Shown: piece after piece, positions 11,963-13,419 of the stretch
Numbering within the stretch: the first letter of the stretch is position 1
Layout: each line of letters begins with the position of its first letter
Source of the DNA: an uncultured Clostridia bacterium
GTDB lineage: Bacteria; Bacillota; Clostridia; Oscillospirales; Oscillospiraceae
Length of the DNA: 13,419 bases
Assembly (NCBI GenBank): GCA_945487445.1
Contig: CALYTU010000032.1
Span: forward strand, 1 to 13,419
Reading direction: 5' to 3'
Position numbers and translations under genes: made by a program
Notes under the pieces: model-generated
The model's database searches: none
Told to the model about the DNA's origin: nothing
The model's input: only the letters and a program-made list of their open reading frames with translations

Positions 11963-13284
11963 TCAGAACGCTGAAACGCAAATTTATTGTCTCGGCTATG
12001 ATCGCCGTGACGGTTCTGCTGTTGGCGCTGCTGGGCGTGGTCAACGCGGGCAACGCCTGGGTCAACAGCCGGGAAACCGTACGCCTGCTGGAAAATCTGA
12101 TCCAGATGGAGGGCCTGCGGCCGCCTGCGTTTCCCGACGGGGCAGCGCCCCCCTCCCCGCCCTGGGGGGAGGCGCCCTCAAAGAAGCCTGCCGGAACCTG
12201 GGAAAAAGGCCGCGGCTTTATGATGGACACGCCGACGGATAACGACCGTCTCGCCGCCGTCTACTTTACCGCCCGCGTGGTTGACGGCGCTGTCGTGCAC
12301 ACGGATGTGAGCCACATCTCCTCCGTCTCCGACGAGGAGGCAGTTGCATATACCGTCTCCGTTTTGAACGAGGGAAAAACTGCCGGTTTTTGGGGCAGCT
12401 TCCGCTACGCTTCGGGGCACACCCCGGCAGGAGAAACGATCTACGTCTTTCTGGAAAACTCTAACCGCCGAAACGCCGTAATCCGGGTGGCGGTGCTATC
12501 GGTGCTTGCAGGACTGGGGAGCTGGCTGCTGATGCTGGGTCTCGTGGTCCTGCTGGCCAGGCGAACCATCGCCCCCATCGCCGAGAACATGGCGCGCCAG
12601 CGCCAATTCGTGACGGATGCGGGGCATGAGTTCAAGACGCCGCTTGCCATCATCCAGGCCAACACCGAAGCCATGGAGCTGATTGCGGGGGAAAACAAAT
12701 GGAGCCGGAACATCAAGGCCCAGACCGCCCGACTCACCGAGCTGACCCAGGACCTGCTGACGCTGGCCCGGACCGAGGAAGTTACTTCCGAGGGAGGCTT
12801 CGCGCCGCTGGACCTCTCCGCCCTGGCGGAGAAGACCGCGCAGATGTTCCAAACCTCCATGGAGCAAAAGGGCCTGCGCCTGGAGGCGGTTCTTTCCCCG
12901 GGCGTCACCGTCCCAGGCAGCGAGCCACAGCTGGGAAGCCTGCTTTCCATTCTTTTCGATAACGCAGTGAAATACGCCGCCCGGGACACCGCCTTGCGTC
13001 TGACCCTGAAGCGGGATGAGAAGGCCTGCGTGCTGCGGCTGGAGAACGCCTGCGAGCGGCTGCCGGACTGCCCGCCGGATCGCCTTTTTGACCGATTTTA
13101 CAGGGGCGACGCTGCCCGGAGACAGAACTCCGGCGGCTTCGGCATCGGGCTCTCCGCCGCTCGGGCCATCGCAGTCCAGCACCGAGGCCGTCTCGAGGCG
13201 GAATACCCCGCCAAGGACCGGATCGCATTCACGGTCAGCCTGCCGCTTGCGGGGAAGTTTCCCCGCAAGCGCTCCGGCAAGTAG
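11959..13284 (+). CDS. Membrane sensor histidine kinase
   Basis: Partner of the response regulator, 441 aa. TM1 at about 13-32, an extracytoplasmic sensor of about 140 residues, TM2 at about 173-200, then a short linker without an evident full HAMP. The HisKA H-box is VTDAGHEFKTPLAII with H223. HATPase elements: N-box SILFDNAVKYA (N335), F-box LFDRFYRGD and G-box SGGFGIGLSAARAIA. The G1 (DxGxG) region is replaced by LENACERLPD, as I recall in a common clostridial subfamily, so it need not mean inactivity. The sensor contains a Pro/Gly-rich, palindromic stretch (residues about 53-86) unlike its surroundings. The last 12 residues (AGKFPRKRSGK) are encoded by a near-perfect palindrome just before the stop. 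Signal unknown. Confidence 0.95.
   Translation: MIRTLKRKFIVSAMIAVTVLLLALLGVVNAGNAWVNSRETVRLLENLIQMEGLRPPAFPDGAAPPSPPWGEAPSKKPAGTWEKGRGFMMDTPTDNDRLAAVYFTARVVDGAVVHTDVSHISSVSDEEAVAYTVSVLNEGKTAGFWGSFRYASGHTPAGETIYVFLENSNRRNAVIRVAVLSVLAGLGSWLLMLGLVVLLARRTIAPIAENMARQRQFVTDAGHEFKTPLAIIQANTEAMELIAGENKWSRNIKAQTARLTELTQDLLTLARTEEVTSEGGFAPLDLSALAEKTAQMFQTSMEQKGLRLEAVLSPGVTVPGSEPQLGSLLSILFDNAVKYAARDTALRLTLKRDEKACVLRLENACERLPDCPPDRLFDRFYRGDAARRQNSGGFGIGLSAARAIAVQHRGRLEAEYPAKDRIAFTVSLPLAGKFPRKRSGK
12140..12177 (+). repeat. GC-rich imperfect inverted repeat in the sensor domain of the histidine kinase
   Basis: GGGC (12140-12143) pairs with GCCC (12074+100 region, 12174-12177) and a C-run (12048+100 region, 12148-12153) pairs with the G-run 12166-12172, interrupted by small internal loops. 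It encodes the low-complexity segment GAAPPSPPWGEAP. It resembles the DUF1667 insert in base composition and in having short C-rich/G-rich complementary arms, but the two are not the same sequence. Confidence 0.35.
13245..13270. repeat. Near-perfect palindrome at the 3' end of the histidine kinase gene
   Basis: GCTTGCGGGGAA (13245-13256) and TTCCCCGCAAGC (13259-13270) are complementary with two bases between them; in practice this is a 10-bp stem with a 6-base loop. It ends 14 bases before the end of the CDS and adds a basic tail after the usual end of the HATPase domain. Confidence 0.5.
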
Positions 13285-13309
13285 ACAATTTCATGAGATC
13301 GCAAGCCAA

Positions 13310-13344
13310 AAAGAGGATCGACCCCCGGCGGGTCGATCCTCTTT
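13310..13344 (+). terminator. Terminator of the two-component operon
   Basis: The 15-base arms AAAGAGGATCGACCC (13310-13324) and GGGTCGATCCTCTTT (13330-13344) are perfectly complementary around CCGGC. The terminal T-run is short (TTT), but the stem is very stable and lies about 25 bases after the kinase stop. Confidence 0.78.
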
Positions 13345-13367
13345 CAGCGTGTCAGAAACCGTGTAAA

Positions 13368-13419
13368 GTATCTATTCAGTAGCCCCATCTGTCATTTCGA
13401 ACGAAGTGAGAAATCCGTT
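13368..13419 (+). repeat. Palindromic MITE-like element, copy D (cut by window end)
   Basis: The last 52 bases of the window are identical to the first 52 bases of the copy at 7291-7413, beginning at the terminal repeat GTATCTATTCAGTA. It lies just beyond the terminator of the two-component operon, so like the other copies it is intergenic. Confidence 0.9.

Noticed and set aside
1..13419. CRISPR array, tRNA, rRNA, integrase, or a complete insertion sequence
   Set aside because: No regularly spaced direct repeats, no cloverleaf or rRNA segment, and no recombinase or transposase motif were recognised. The only mobile-type DNA seen is the non-coding 123-bp element.

Overview
The window looks like chromosomal DNA of a Gram-positive, high-to-moderate GC member of the Clostridia (Oscillospiraceae/Ruminococcaceae type). 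This rests on strong AGGAGG-type ribosome binding sites, consensus sigma-A promoters, the DUF1667-glpK pairing, a lipoprotein/Ser-Thr-kinase envelope operon, and an OmpR/HisKA pair of clostridial type. The assignment is inferred from gene content and style, not from a marker gene comparison.

Layout. Positions 1-5876 hold a four-gene minus-strand operon. In transcription order it encodes a membrane Ser/Thr kinase-like protein with a large fibronectin-III-like exterior (3129-5876), a small coiled-coil protein (2581-3036), a two-TM coiled-coil membrane protein (1850-2584), and a lipoprotein that joins a solute-binding-like domain to a von Willebrand A domain (168-1853). The last two junctions are 4-base ATGA overlaps. 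Divergent from it, at 6052-7242, is a zinc-ribbon/coiled-coil/TM/double-BIG2 protein with a similar inside-out plan. Next come DUF1667 (7431-7844) and glycerol kinase glpK (7899-9383), then rpsT (10048-10311) with its own promoter and terminator. A strong bidirectional terminator separates rpsT from a minus-strand PRTase-like gene (10452-11081). Last is a plus-strand response regulator/histidine kinase pair (11288-13284) driven by a perfect consensus promoter and closed by a 15-bp hairpin.

The intergenic regions carry four copies (two complete, two cut by the window ends) of one palindromic 123-bp element with 14-bp terminal inverted repeats. The two complete copies are identical at every base, lie in opposite orientation, and bracket DUF1667-glpK. 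One is flanked by an 8-bp direct repeat that looks like a target-site duplication. The element has no ORF and behaves like a MITE-class non-autonomous element.

The best candidates for something undescribed are: (i) the kinase/coiled-coil/membrane/VWA-lipoprotein operon, whose kinase has HGN where the catalytic HRD should be and may therefore be a pseudokinase; (ii) the identical palindromic elements around glpK; (iii) GC-rich palindromic stretches that appear to be inserted in frame in DUF1667 and in the histidine-kinase sensor domain; (iv) a PRTase-fold protein lacking the acidic pair of the PRPP motif.
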